From: Flagellimonas oceani
GTDB taxonomy: Bacteria; Bacteroidota; Bacteroidia; Flavobacteriales; Flavobacteriaceae
NCBI RefSeq assembly: GCF_011068285.1
Contig: NZ_CP049616.1
Location: forward strand, 1,282,501-1,346,500
DNA length: 64,000 nucleotides
Reading direction: 5' to 3'
Shown here: positions 24,244 through 32,641 of the stretch, piece after piece
How the letters are laid out: each line of letters opens with the position of its first letter
How positions within the stretch are numbered: the first letter of the stretch is position 1
Notes under the pieces: model-generated
Database searches by the model: none
What the model was told of the DNA's origin: nothing
Seen by the model: the letters and a program-made list of their open reading frames with translations, nothing else
Position numbers and translations under genes: made by a program

Positions 24244-24684
24244 GTGCATAGAAAAGATTTTATTAAACAATTTGGATATCTGATTGCAGTCCTGCCAGCT
24301 TCTTCCGCTTTGCTCAGTAGTTGCGCAGGCCTGTATTATGCTTCCTTTGTTGAAGAAGGGAGAGTGCTACGAATTTCAAAGGGTGAGTTTCAACAGGTGA
24401 AAGGGGGAAAGCAGATTGAACGTGATTTCGTAGTCATCCAGAGCGATTCCATGCGATATCCGATCGGAATATTCAAAACACAAAACAGTAATTATCTGGC
24501 CAGTTTGATGCAATGTACCCATAGGGGCTGTGAACTCAACATTGGCGGCGGCATATTCAACTGTCCATGTCATGGCAGTGAGTTCGACCGTTCAGGCAGG
24601 GTTTTAGAAGGGCCGGCCGAAGAAAACCTAGAATCATTTGAAATAACCACCGATTATGAGAATATCTATGTGCATGTCCGGTAA
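24244..24684 (+). CDS. Rieske [2Fe-2S] lipoprotein
   Basis: 146 residues with an N-terminal lipoprotein signal (LLSSC, about 18-22) and a full Rieske site: CTHRGC (C91, H93) and CPCHG (C107, H110), followed by the GRVLEGPAEENLESF stretch usual near the cluster. It starts with GTG directly after the stop of the cytochrome gene (TAG-GTG), so the two are translated together. It should accept or donate electrons in the periplasm beside the di-haem protein. Confidence 0.88.
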   Translation: MHRKDFIKQFGYLIAVLPASSALLSSCAGLYYASFVEEGRVLRISKGEFQQVKGGKQIERDFVVIQSDSMRYPIGIFKTQNSNYLASLMQCTHRGCELNIGGGIFNCPCHGSEFDRSGRVLEGPAEENLESFEITTDYENIYVHVR

Positions 24685-25888
24685 AATATATGTGGCCTTT
24701 GTCTTAATGAACGTCTGCGTTTTAACCCTTAGCTCGCAAACCATCGATAGGGACAGTATTCGGGAATCCATGAATATGGATGCGGTTTATGACCGTCCGT
24801 TTTTGACTTTCGATAAATTTCCAGTCAATCTTGGTGGTTATCTTGAGGCGAACTCAATCTACAGTATTGAGGACGGATTGTCGGAGGGGCTTTCTTTTCA
24901 GGCCCGAAGATTGACCCTTTTCGTTTCGGCGTCCATTTCAAAGCGCATTAAGTTCTTGACCGAACTGGAATTTGAAAACGGGACAGAGGAAATTGCCATT
25001 GAATTCGCCTCAATGGACATTGCCTTGCACCCCTTGTTGAACCTTAGGGGAGGCATCGTACTGAATCCAATAGGATCCTTTAATCAAAATCACGACGGAC
25101 CAAAATGGGAGTTTGTCGAGCGGCCAGATGTCAGCACCAATTTGTTGCCCGCCACTTTCTCCAATGCCGGATTTGGTATATATGGAAAGGCATATAAGGG
25201 AGCTTGGACCTTGGGCTATGAAGCATACCTCACCAATGGCTTTGATACAAGCATTATAGATAATGAGGAAGAAAGGACATTTTTGGCCGCAGTCAAGGAG
25301 AATTCCTCGCGTTTCGAGGAGAATTTTAGCGGCAATGCGCTCCTCAATGGAAAGTTCGCCATCAAGCACAGAAAATTAGGAGAATTGGGCATTTCCTATA
25401 TGGGCGGGGCATACAACAGGAAAGAAGTTGATGGGCTTCAGGTTGATACAAAATCAAGAAGGGTAGATGTTCTTGCCCTGGATTTAAATACTGCCATTAA
25501 AAAAACGGGGACAAGGTTTATCGGTGAGATGGCCTACATATGGGTCGATGTTCCGGACACTTTTACGCAGCAATTTGGTGATCGGCAAGTTGGTTTTTTT
25601 GTGGACATTGTTCAACCGATACTAAGTACCGCAGTATTGGACTGGGAAGATGCCATACTCAATCTATCGCTCAGAACGGATTATGTGGATTACAACATTG
25701 GCAGGTTTGCCCAGACCAATACGAATATTGGGGATGATTTATTCGCAATTACACCTGCAATAAGCTTTAGGCCCGCACCACAGACCGTTCTAAGGATTAA
25801 CTACAGATACCAGTGGCAACATGATATTCTCAACAATCCATCCTCAAGAACCGCTACATGGTATTTTGGATTCAGCACCTATTTTTAA
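24674..25888 (+). CDS. Outer-membrane porin-like beta-barrel protein
   Basis: About 404 residues, signal peptide then a barrel with many alternating aromatic strands and a final Phe (TWYFGFSTYF). It resembles phosphate-selective porin-type proteins. The start could be 24656 or 24674. The later one gives a signal peptide beginning MSGKIYVAF. It overlaps the Rieske gene in either case, so translation is coupled. It may bring the substrate of the cytochrome-Rieske pair through the outer membrane. Confidence 0.75.
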   Translation: MSGKIYVAFVLMNVCVLTLSSQTIDRDSIRESMNMDAVYDRPFLTFDKFPVNLGGYLEANSIYSIEDGLSEGLSFQARRLTLFVSASISKRIKFLTELEFENGTEEIAIEFASMDIALHPLLNLRGGIVLNPIGSFNQNHDGPKWEFVERPDVSTNLLPATFSNAGFGIYGKAYKGAWTLGYEAYLTNGFDTSIIDNEEERTFLAAVKENSSRFEENFSGNALLNGKFAIKHRKLGELGISYMGGAYNRKEVDGLQVDTKSRRVDVLALDLNTAIKKTGTRFIGEMAYIWVDVPDTFTQQFGDRQVGFFVDIVQPILSTAVLDWEDAILNLSLRTDYVDYNIGRFAQTNTNIGDDLFAITPAISFRPAPQTVLRINYRYQWQHDILNNPSSRTATWYFGFSTYF

Positions 25889-25979
25889 TAAAATATTCTA
25901 CAAAGCTGCTTTGATTTCATACCGGGTAGAATGTACTTAAGTAAGGTGTGATTTTAAAAGAGCATCGATGGATAGTATT

Positions 25980-26020
25980 ATTTAAGTATTTGCTTAAATA
26001 ATTATATTAATATATCTTTG
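25980..26020 (+). promoter_or_regulatory. Promoter and operator of the ArsR-MerTP operon
   Basis: A perfect inverted repeat ATTTAAG-N6-CTTAAAT (25980-25986, 25993-25999) overlaps a -33-like TTTG (25989-25992). The -7 TATCTTTG (26013-26020) lies 20 bases further. The ArsR ATG is at 26035. The repeat has the usual form of an ArsR/SmtB site, so the ArsR product probably represses its own operon. Confidence 0.65.
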
Positions 26021-26034
26021 TCAAAAACAGTACT

Positions 26035-26406
26035 ATGGCACTTGAATTAAGTTGTACACGCGCCGAGGCCGACCAAAAGCAACTAATGCGTTGTCGCGAA
26101 ACCTTAGGAACAAACTCAGAGGCAATTTCCGAAATCAGCAAAATACTCGCGCTGGCCGGTAACGAAACACGGTTAAAGATATTATTCCTGTTATATGAGG
26201 AAGGTGAGCTTTGTCCCTGTGATTTTGCCGATATACTTGAAATGAGCGTGCCCGCAATTTCACAGCACATACGTAAAATGAAGGATGTGGGACTGATTGT
26301 TTCGAGACGTGAAGGGCAAACCCTGTATTATTCATTGGTCCAGAATCATAACGAAATATTGGAAAATGTGTTTATTAAAATTCAGAAAAATAAAAAGGTA
26401 GCATAA
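26035..26406 (+). CDS. ArsR/SmtB-family metal-sensing repressor
   Basis: 123 residues. A winged-helix DNA-binding core at about 30-105 includes the motif ELCPCDFADIL (C60, C62), the position of the metal-binding ELC-C site, and SVPAISQHIRKM as the recognition helix. Two further cysteines are at about 7 and 20. When Hg, Cd, Pb or a similar thiophilic ion binds, it should leave its operator just upstream. It begins the MerTP operon; the next gene starts within two bases of its stop. Confidence 0.88.
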   Translation: MALELSCTRAEADQKQLMRCRETLGTNSEAISEISKILALAGNETRLKILFLLYEEGELCPCDFADILEMSVPAISQHIRKMKDVGLIVSRREGQTLYYSLVQNHNEILENVFIKIQKNKKVA

Positions 26407-26407
26407 A

Positions 26408-27031
26408 ATGGAAACAGGAAAAACCTCGAACAAGGTAGCCTACGCAGGAATATTGACGGCCATGGCGGCATCAATATGTTGTATAACCCCGGTTTTGGCT
26501 TTGATTGCAGGAACCAGTGGAATCGCATCCACGTTTTCTTGGGTGGAACCATTTCGGCCTTATCTTATCAGCAGCACTATACTCGTATTGGTCTTTGCCT
26601 GGTACCAGAAACTACGACCAAAAACACAGGAGGAAATTGACTGTACCTGTGAGGATGATACAAAACCCTCCTTTTGGCAATCCAAAAGCTTTCTTTTAAT
26701 AGTTACGGTTTTCGCGGGATTGATGCTGGCGTTTCCATATTACTCCAATATGTTTTATGCACAGCCGAGTAAGGACATTGTCTATGTCTCGCAATCCAAT
26801 ATTGTAAAGCACACGTTTAATGTTGAGGGAATGACCTGCGCAGGGTGTGAAGCCCACGTAGAGAGCGAGGTCAACAAATTGGATGGCATATTATCCGTCA
26901 AGGCCAGTTACGAAGGTGCGAATACCCTAGTGGAATATGATAAGACCAAAACCGATTTGGCCGCAATCCAAAAAGCGATAAACAGCACAGGTTATAAAGT
27001 AATCGATGGTGAAAACAAAGAAAACGAGTAG
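26408..27031 (+). CDS. MerTP: mercuric ion transporter with fused MerP-like domain
   Basis: 207 residues. A MerT part with three membrane helices has the vicinal cysteines C24-C25 in the first (SICCITP), and a cytoplasmic C-T-C (about 79-81) as second pair. At the C-terminus is a MerP/HMA domain with GMTCAGC (C144, C147). MerT moves Hg(II) into the cytoplasm for reduction, and MerP hands it over. The fusion is known in Bacteroidota. It lies two bases behind ArsR, and the MerA-like gene follows directly. Confidence 0.86.
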   Translation: METGKTSNKVAYAGILTAMAASICCITPVLALIAGTSGIASTFSWVEPFRPYLISSTILVLVFAWYQKLRPKTQEEIDCTCEDDTKPSFWQSKSFLLIVTVFAGLMLAFPYYSNMFYAQPSKDIVYVSQSNIVKHTFNVEGMTCAGCEAHVESEVNKLDGILSVKASYEGANTLVEYDKTKTDLAAIQKAINSTGYKVIDGENKENE

Positions 27032-28378
27032 ATGAAAAAGTACGATGTTTTTGTTATCGGTTCCGGGATGGCAGGGATGACCATTGCCAATAAATGTGCT
27101 TCCAAAGGCCTTAAGGTAGGCATTACTGACGAACTGCCCTACGGTGGAACCTGCGCGCTAAGAGGTTGCGACCCCAAAAAGGTAATCATCGGTGCGACAG
27201 AAGTAAGGGATTTTGCAATACGCTTAAAGGATAAGGGTATCGATACGGTTCCCAATGTCAATTGGCGGGATATTATGGCCTTCAAACAATCCTTTGTGGA
27301 TGCAATGCCGCCCAAAATAGAAAAAGGATACAGGCATAATGATATAGACACCTATCATTCTTCGGCAAAATTTCTGTCCAAAAATACCCTACAGTTGGGA
27401 ACAGATACTATCGAAGCCGACAAGATTGTGATTGCAACGGGCGCAAAACCAAGGGTACTGGATTTTGAAGGTGGGTACTTGGCACTTTCGAGTACCGATT
27501 TCCTCAATTTAAAGGAGCTACCCAAATCCCTGCTCTTTATTGGCGGAGGTTACATCGCCTTTGAATTTGCACATATCGCCGCCCGTTGTGGTGCCGATGT
27601 AACTATTGTACATAGGGGCAAACGACCTTTGGAAAACTTTGAACAGGATATTGTAGTACACTTGATAAATGCCACGAAGGAATTGGGAATAAAACTGGTT
27701 CTAGCGACCGAGGTTTCTAAAATCGAAAAGAGAGATAACCACTATACAGTTAAAGGAACTACCGACGGTAAAGAAATGACATTTAGAACGGAAACCGTTT
27801 TCAATTCGGCCGGTCGCCCGCCTGCAATTTTTGATTTGGAGCTGGACAAGTCCGGAATATCCTTTTCAAAAGAAGGGGTTGCCGTCAACGAATATCTTCA
27901 AAGCGCATCGAACCCAAATGTTTATGCGGCCGGAGATGCGGCAGATTCAAAAGGACTGCCCCTGACACCTGTTGCCGTTATGGAAGGACATATTGTAGCT
28001 TCGAATATCATCAAGGGGAACACGAAAAAAGTGAGCTATCCACCTATGCCCTCCGTAGTTTTCACTTTGCCAACATTAGCAGCCGTAGGTCTGACCGAGG
28101 CAGAGGCCAAATCACAAAAAATCGAATATCAGGTCAATTATAACGAGGTGGGCAATTGGTTCAACGCAGAGCGGTTGAATGTTAAGGAATATGCCTTTAA
28201 GACTATTGTCGATAAAGAAGATCATACGATACTGGGAGCACATTTAATTGGTCCCAACGCCGAGGAAACCATCAATTTGTTCGCAATAGCGATAAAGACC
28301 AAGATGAGGATCAACGATTTAAGGACTATGATTTTTTCTTATCCAACATTATCCTCGGATATTCCCTATATGCTTTAA
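27032..28378 (+). CDS. MerA-like FAD/NAD(P) disulfide oxidoreductase, atypical
   Basis: 448 residues with a two-dinucleotide-fold core: GSGMAGMTIA (FAD), redox pair C41-x4-C46 (GGTCALRGCDPKK), GGGYIAFEFA (NAD(P)) and VYAAGDAAD. MerA proper has a C-terminal vicinal Cys pair and the class has a His-Glu pair near the end. Here the end reads MIFSYPTLSSDIPYML, with neither. It also lacks an N-terminal HMA domain. By position it should be the reductase of the mercury operon, but the residues say it may act differently. Confidence 0.8.
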   Translation: MKKYDVFVIGSGMAGMTIANKCASKGLKVGITDELPYGGTCALRGCDPKKVIIGATEVRDFAIRLKDKGIDTVPNVNWRDIMAFKQSFVDAMPPKIEKGYRHNDIDTYHSSAKFLSKNTLQLGTDTIEADKIVIATGAKPRVLDFEGGYLALSSTDFLNLKELPKSLLFIGGGYIAFEFAHIAARCGADVTIVHRGKRPLENFEQDIVVHLINATKELGIKLVLATEVSKIEKRDNHYTVKGTTDGKEMTFRTETVFNSAGRPPAIFDLELDKSGISFSKEGVAVNEYLQSASNPNVYAAGDAADSKGLPLTPVAVMEGHIVASNIIKGNTKKVSYPPMPSVVFTLPTLAAVGLTEAEAKSQKIEYQVNYNEVGNWFNAERLNVKEYAFKTIVDKEDHTILGAHLIGPNAEETINLFAIAIKTKMRINDLRTMIFSYPTLSSDIPYML

Positions 28379-28394
28379 CAAAATATCAAAATTT

Positions 28395-29018
28395 ATGAAA
28401 AGTGATGAATACACTAAAAAGCACTGGGAAGAGGTTTATACCGGAAAAAGTGATGAAGAAGTAAGTTGGTTTGAAGGGAAACCCTCGACTTCATTGGATA
28501 TTATAGCTTCCCTTGACTTACCCAAAGATAGTTCAATTATTGATATTGGCGGGGGGAACTCAAACCTTATCAGTCATTTGTTGAAAAATGGCTATAACAA
28601 CCTGTCCATTCTTGATATTTCAGAAAATGCACTTCAGCGTACCAAATCAAAATTAGGCAAGTCAGCCACAAAGGTGCAGTGGATAAATTCGGACATATTG
28701 AATTTTGAACCGACCCAAGACTTTGAGTTATGGCACGACCGGGCTACTTTTCATTTCTTCACACGGGAAGAAGATATCTTAAAGTATATTGACATACTAG
28801 GTCGTTCCCTTAAGACGGGAGCGTATTTTATACTGGCAACTTTTTCGACCACCGGCCCAAAAAGATGTAGTGGATTGGAGATTGCCCAATATTCTCCTGA
28901 AAAACTAAAGGAATTGTTTAAAGTAGATTTCACCCTATTGGAATCCTTTGAAAAAATTCATAAAACCCCTTTTAAAACAGAGCAAAATTTTATTTATAAC
29001 CTGTTTCAGAAAAAATAA
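28395..29018 (+). CDS. Class I SAM-dependent methyltransferase
   Basis: 207 residues with a Rossmann-type SAM site: IIDIGGGNSNLI (about 54-65) as motif I, LDISENAL as motif II and WHDRATFHFF as motif IV. It resembles small methyltransferases that sit beside metal genes. The target is not visible from sequence. Methylation of a metalloid or a small thiol is possible. It lies 16 bases behind the MerA-like gene. Confidence 0.8.
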   Translation: MKSDEYTKKHWEEVYTGKSDEEVSWFEGKPSTSLDIIASLDLPKDSSIIDIGGGNSNLISHLLKNGYNNLSILDISENALQRTKSKLGKSATKVQWINSDILNFEPTQDFELWHDRATFHFFTREEDILKYIDILGRSLKTGAYFILATFSTTGPKRCSGLEIAQYSPEKLKELFKVDFTLLESFEKIHKTPFKTEQNFIYNLFQKK

Positions 29019-29019
29019 T

Positions 29020-29235
29020 ATGGACTACGAGAGAATCCTTTTAAATTCAACCATTACCTGTCCCGAATGTGGACATACGAAAGAGGAGGAAATGCCAACA
29101 ACGGCCTGTCAGTTTTTCTATGAATGCGAAAACTGCAATCAAATATTAAGACCAAAGGAAGGCGATTGCTGTGTCTTTTGCTCTTATGGGACGGTAGTCT
29201 GCCCACCAATACAAGAAGGCTCTGGTTGTTGTTGA
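29020..29235 (+). CDS. GDCCVxC-domain small protein
   Basis: 71 residues, nine or more cysteines. It opens with a zinc-ribbon-like CPECGH and CENCNQ, then the signature GDCCVFCSYG (about 50-59), and ends CPPIQEGSGCC. Matches the GDCCVxC family, which accompanies mercury operons and can use selenocysteine in some species. Here all positions are Cys. The reading frame could start earlier at 28948 but that overlaps the methyltransferase. The role is probably Hg binding or delivery. Confidence 0.82.
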   Translation: MDYERILLNSTITCPECGHTKEEEMPTTACQFFYECENCNQILRPKEGDCCVFCSYGTVVCPPIQEGSGCC

Positions 29236-29301
29236 ATAATTTCGGGATAAATTTGTAGAGCACCCCCAGTACAATTATATATTGCCAAAATTTTAAAATC
29301 G

Positions 29302-29664
29302 ATGATACCACGAGATTTAAGCAAGGACATAAAAAAGAGGTTGCAAAGTATCAATGGGCAAATTGGTGGCCTCATTAAAATGCTCGATGAAGATACAGAC
29401 CCAGAGAAGATTTTAATACAGTTCAAGGCAGCACAGAAAGGATTGGATAAAGCTCATTTTCTGTTACTGGACGAAGTTTATCGAAAAGCTTTGGCCATAA
29501 AAATATCTGAAACTGTCGAAGCCTGCCCTGGAAACTGTGGCAATGAAGGCCGTATCGAATTTATAAGAAAACAGTTTCCAGATTTGGAATTGGACAGCCT
29601 AACGGAAAAGATGAGGGAGATAGATGCACTAAAGGCCAAGCTCGAAAACCACAAAAATGCTTGA
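29302..29664 (+). CDS. CsoR/FrmR-like (DUF156-type) regulator, atypical ligands
   Basis: 120 residues, all helical. The first two helices follow the CsoR pattern (KKRLQSINGQIGGLIKML, then KAHFLLLDEV). CsoR uses a Cys-His-Cys set; here the first Cys position is replaced (DTDPEKI), one His is kept (H52), and two Cys lie beyond the usual fold (C75, C79, ACPGNC). A C-terminal coil extends the protein. It is likely a thiol or metal sensor for the neighbouring mercury genes. Confidence 0.65.
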   Translation: MIPRDLSKDIKKRLQSINGQIGGLIKMLDEDTDPEKILIQFKAAQKGLDKAHFLLLDEVYRKALAIKISETVEACPGNCGNEGRIEFIRKQFPDLELDSLTEKMREIDALKAKLENHKNA

Positions 29665-29687
29665 CCCCCGCAATCACAACCGATTTG

Positions 29688-29716
29688 ATGGCCTGCACGA
29701 CGCGGGCCATTTTTTT
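29688..29716 (+). terminator. Rho-independent terminator of the ArsR-MerTP cluster
   Basis: ATGGCCTGC pairs with GCGGGCCAT (9 bp with one G-U, 5-base loop), followed by seven T. It lies 24 bases after the CsoR-like stop and closes the cluster. Confidence 0.8.
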
Positions 29717-29818
29717 GAAATTTTATTTGGAGACCACCCTACCCACCAATCTACCTTTGATTCGTTGTTTGAATTCAATGACGCGTAAAGAAATTTTAAA
29801 TAGTTAAAAAACAGAAAT

Positions 29819-30088
29819 ATGAAACGTCAAGTAGAAGTTTTTACGGCCAATTGTCCGGTCTGTGACCCAGTGGTCAAAATGATAAAGGAAATGGCCTGCG
29901 ATAAATGTGAGGTAACCACATATGATTTGGTCAAGCAATGTGAAGACAAGACCTGTCTTGATAAGATGGATGAATATGGCATAAAGAAAGTTCCCGCTGT
30001 GGTAGTGAACGGTGAGCTCTTGGAATGCTGTAAGGATTCGGCTATCACCGAAGTGAAATTGGTAGAAGCGGGAATCGGACAATCCTAA
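29819..30088 (+). CDS. Thioredoxin-like small protein with CPVC site
   Basis: 89 residues, glutaredoxin/thioredoxin-like fold. Redox motif C12-P-V-C15, cis-Pro region VPAVVVNG, and more cysteines (CDKCE, KQCEDKTCL, ECC). It is likely a cytoplasmic thiol protein that moves metal or repairs disulfides in the second mercury-like set. It starts a new unit after the terminator at 29688. Confidence 0.78.
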   Translation: MKRQVEVFTANCPVCDPVVKMIKEMACDKCEVTTYDLVKQCEDKTCLDKMDEYGIKKVPAVVVNGELLECCKDSAITEVKLVEAGIGQS

Positions 30089-30105
30089 TTATAATGTGTT
30101 TGAGT

Positions 30106-30975
30106 ATGATTAACAAAGTATTCCCTAAAATATCATTGAACATTCCCTATCTCAAATTGATATTGTTATTGGCCATATCAGGATCGGCGATGGCCCAAGG
30201 CCACGGCCCACTCTATGGGCTTCAGACACCGACCCTTGCCAAAGGTGGGGTCGATTTGAACGTGGCGGGAATGAGCCTAAGTACGGAGACCGAAACGTCC
30301 TATATGCTCCGCTATCTGTTTTCCTATGGCATTACGGAAGACCTGCAGATAAACCTGACCACCCCCACGATGATAGAAAGGTTGGGTGATGCACCGAGGA
30401 CACGGGGCAACAGCAATATGCCCGCCAACGGGGATATTGAGGCTTCCCTTTGGTACCGGTTTTTCTCGAACGCCTTTGGGGTTGGAAAACGCTTTGAGTC
30501 CACCGCCATCGTGGGCGTTTCTGCGCCGACGGATGATGTCAGGGGACAGGCCAATGTGGGCAACTCGGTACACGCGGCCATTTCAACGGGCTATGCCTCG
30601 CGCACTTGGTATGGATGGATCGGTGGCGGATACCAATATTATTTTGAGAAAGGTGGCGAACAATTGGGCGACCTGCCCTACGCCAGTGCGGTAGTGGGGT
30701 ATCGCCCCAATATATTTATGGGCGATTACCCAAAGCCCGATTGGCGCATTTTCATAGAATCATTGGCCGAATTCCCTGGCGACAATAAATTTGAGGGGCA
30801 AATGGACTTTACAGATTCGCGCAGTACAAAAATACTGGTCGGGCCCTCTTTTCTTGGACTATATGGCGCTTGGGGAATATCGTTCGGTGCGATGTTTCCG
30901 GTCGTACAGGACTTGACACTTGGGGCAGTGAAAGAAAGGTATCGATTGGCCATAAACTTAAGCTATTGGTTATAA
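30106..30975 (+). CDS. Outer-membrane transporter-like beta-barrel protein
   Basis: About 290 residues. A signal peptide ends at AMAQ, then a barrel with many glycine-rich strands, last residues SYWL. It resembles channel proteins of the MetA/phenol-transporter kind. The start could be the ATG at 30094 or 30106. The second gives a shorter signal. In the cluster it may be the outer-membrane partner of the MerT/MerP-like pair. No function is proven. Confidence 0.6.
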   Translation: MINKVFPKISLNIPYLKLILLLAISGSAMAQGHGPLYGLQTPTLAKGGVDLNVAGMSLSTETETSYMLRYLFSYGITEDLQINLTTPTMIERLGDAPRTRGNSNMPANGDIEASLWYRFFSNAFGVGKRFESTAIVGVSAPTDDVRGQANVGNSVHAAISTGYASRTWYGWIGGGYQYYFEKGGEQLGDLPYASAVVGYRPNIFMGDYPKPDWRIFIESLAEFPGDNKFEGQMDFTDSRSTKILVGPSFLGLYGAWGISFGAMFPVVQDLTLGAVKERYRLAINLSYWL

Positions 30976-31000
30976 AGCAAGAATTTTAAAAATGTATAAA

Positions 31001-31486
31001 ATGAGAAATATATTTAGAATTATGATGATAGGTCTATTCGGAATTGGCACAGCATCGGGGCAAATTACCAAAGTTGACCAAGAAGTTTATGGAATGGATT
31101 GCGCCCCTTGCGCCTATGGCCTAGAGCGGGGACTGAAAAAGATGGATGGGCTTCAGGAAGTGCGTGTCAGCCTCAATGACGGAAAGGCATATATGGGATT
31201 GGCTGCCGAGAACGGACTTAAATTACGTAGCATTCAGGAAGAGGTAAAAAAGAACGGTTTTTCGGCAAAAAAAGCTGAAGTGACCCTAATTGGAAACGCA
31301 ACGAAAGAAGATGGCCAATGGTACATTGAGACCGCTAATGAACGATTTTCGGTATCGCAGGATACGCCTACGGCGTTGTTACAAAAATTAACCGTTGGAA
31401 CAGCAAGCATAAGCGGAACGGTGCAGGATGAGGAAGATGATAACCTCTCTGGCCAATGGTCCATCGTACTAACCAAAATCGAATAG
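31001..31486 (+). CDS. Secreted MerP-like protein with HMA domain
   Basis: About 161 residues. Signal peptide (FRIMMIGLFGIGTASG), then an HMA domain with GMDCAPC (C34, C37) and a C-terminal beta-rich extension of about 70 residues (VTLIGNATKEDGQWYIE...). MerP proteins carry Hg(II) through the periplasm to MerT. The extension is not part of standard MerP and looks like a small OB- or immunoglobulin-like domain. It precedes the MerT-like gene by five bases. Confidence 0.75.
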   Translation: MRNIFRIMMIGLFGIGTASGQITKVDQEVYGMDCAPCAYGLERGLKKMDGLQEVRVSLNDGKAYMGLAAENGLKLRSIQEEVKKNGFSAKKAEVTLIGNATKEDGQWYIETANERFSVSQDTPTALLQKLTVGTASISGTVQDEEDDNLSGQWSIVLTKIE

Positions 31487-31491
31487 ATTTT

Positions 31492-31833
31492 ATGAAGACT
31501 ATTTCCAAAATGGTATTGGGAAGCAGCTTGGTTGCCGCCCTTCTTCCCTTGATGTGCTGTTTTTTGCCTGCTCTGCTATCGGTCGGCGCGGGATTGGGTT
31601 TCTTGGGCGGAAGTTTTGAATGGGTACATCCTGCCCAACCCTTTCTGACCACATTTTCGGTCGGAGCCCTTGGGTTTGCCCATTTTAAGAATTTTAAAAG
31701 TTCAAAAAAATGTAGTGGAGGGGAATCCTGCCAAAACGACAAAAGTAAACGTACCATCAATACTTGGTTTATGTGGACATTTACCTTGCTGATTCTTGCT
31801 CTTATGATTTTAAACTACTGGTATGAACTTTAG
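31492..31833 (+). CDS. MerT-like mercuric ion transporter
   Basis: 113 residues from the ATG at 31492, three membrane helices. The first has the vicinal Cys pair C22-C23 (LPLMCCFLPALLS), and a second, cytoplasmic, pair lies in KKCSGGESC. This is MerT-like. It works with the MerP-like protein just before it. It overlaps the next gene by 11 bases. No reductase is adjacent to this second set. Confidence 0.8.
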   Translation: MKTISKMVLGSSLVAALLPLMCCFLPALLSVGAGLGFLGGSFEWVHPAQPFLTTFSVGALGFAHFKNFKSSKKCSGGESCQNDKSKRTINTWFMWTFTLLILALMILNYWYEL

Positions 31834-32641
31834 AAAGTTATTCATTTTTTCGGTTTTTGCTTTGGTTCTTCTCACATCCGGTTGTGAAAGAACGAAAGAA
31901 CAATGGCAGTTCGAACGGAAAATTATACTTCCCAAAGAAGCCCGCCCCTTGGCTTTGGCCAAGGACGAGGAGGCCATTTGGTTTTCAGATCCGGATTATT
32001 TCCGCTTGTATAAAATCGACCTGAATGGAAAGGTGTTGGATTCCATCACGAGGATACAACGGCCGATGAACATCCATATGGATAAGGAAACACTTTACAT
32101 ACCCGAATTCTTGACCGACACCATCTGGCAATATAAAAAAGGTAAAACCAGTCCGTTGAAAATCAACAAACGGCCACAGGCCCCGGCGGGTGTTTCTGTA
32201 TATGGGGATACCATTCTGGTAGCCGATTTCTATAACCATCGTATCATCGTTCAGACACCAAATTATAGCTATACTATTGGAAAGCAAGGCCATAATGAGG
32301 GCCAATTGTATTATCCAATAGATGTAAAACTAAAGGATGGTAAGGTATTCGTGGCCGATGCGTACAACCATCGGGTTCAGGTCTTTGATTTTGAAGGCAA
32401 TCATATTGTTACGATCGGCCAAAATGAAAAAATAAACGTGGCCTCTGGCATTACTTTGAGCACTAATGAATTAGCTATCACCGACCAAGAAAATAACCGG
32501 ATATTAATTTTTGATTATCAAGGAAAGTTGCTGCAAATATTAAAGGAAGGCATTTTCTATCCAACAGATATTCACTTTGACAAGGGAAGGCTTTTCATCG
32601 CCAATTTCAAGGACAATTCTATATCCCTTTATGGCAGGTAA
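31823..32641 (+). CDS. NHL-repeat beta-propeller lipoprotein
   Basis: 272 residues. Lipoprotein signal (ALVLLTSGC), then NHL-type repeats (VADFYNHRIIV, VADAYNHRVQVFD, ITDQENNRILIFD) forming a six-bladed propeller. It would sit in the periplasm or outer membrane. It overlaps the MerT-like gene by 11 bases, so is coupled to it. The role, perhaps a scaffold or sensor for the metal transport set, is inferred. Confidence 0.78.
   Translation: MNFRKLFIFSVFALVLLTSGCERTKEQWQFERKIILPKEARPLALAKDEEAIWFSDPDYFRLYKIDLNGKVLDSITRIQRPMNIHMDKETLYIPEFLTDTIWQYKKGKTSPLKINKRPQAPAGVSVYGDTILVADFYNHRIIVQTPNYSYTIGKQGHNEGQLYYPIDVKLKDGKVFVADAYNHRVQVFDFEGNHIVTIGQNEKINVASGITLSTNELAITDQENNRILIFDYQGKLLQILKEGIFYPTDIHFDKGRLFIANFKDNSISLYGR

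Noticed and set aside
25895..25932. Inverted repeat ATTCTAC/GTAGAAT behind the porin as terminator
   Set aside because: No T-run follows and the loop is about 24 bases. It could equally be chance in AT-rich DNA.
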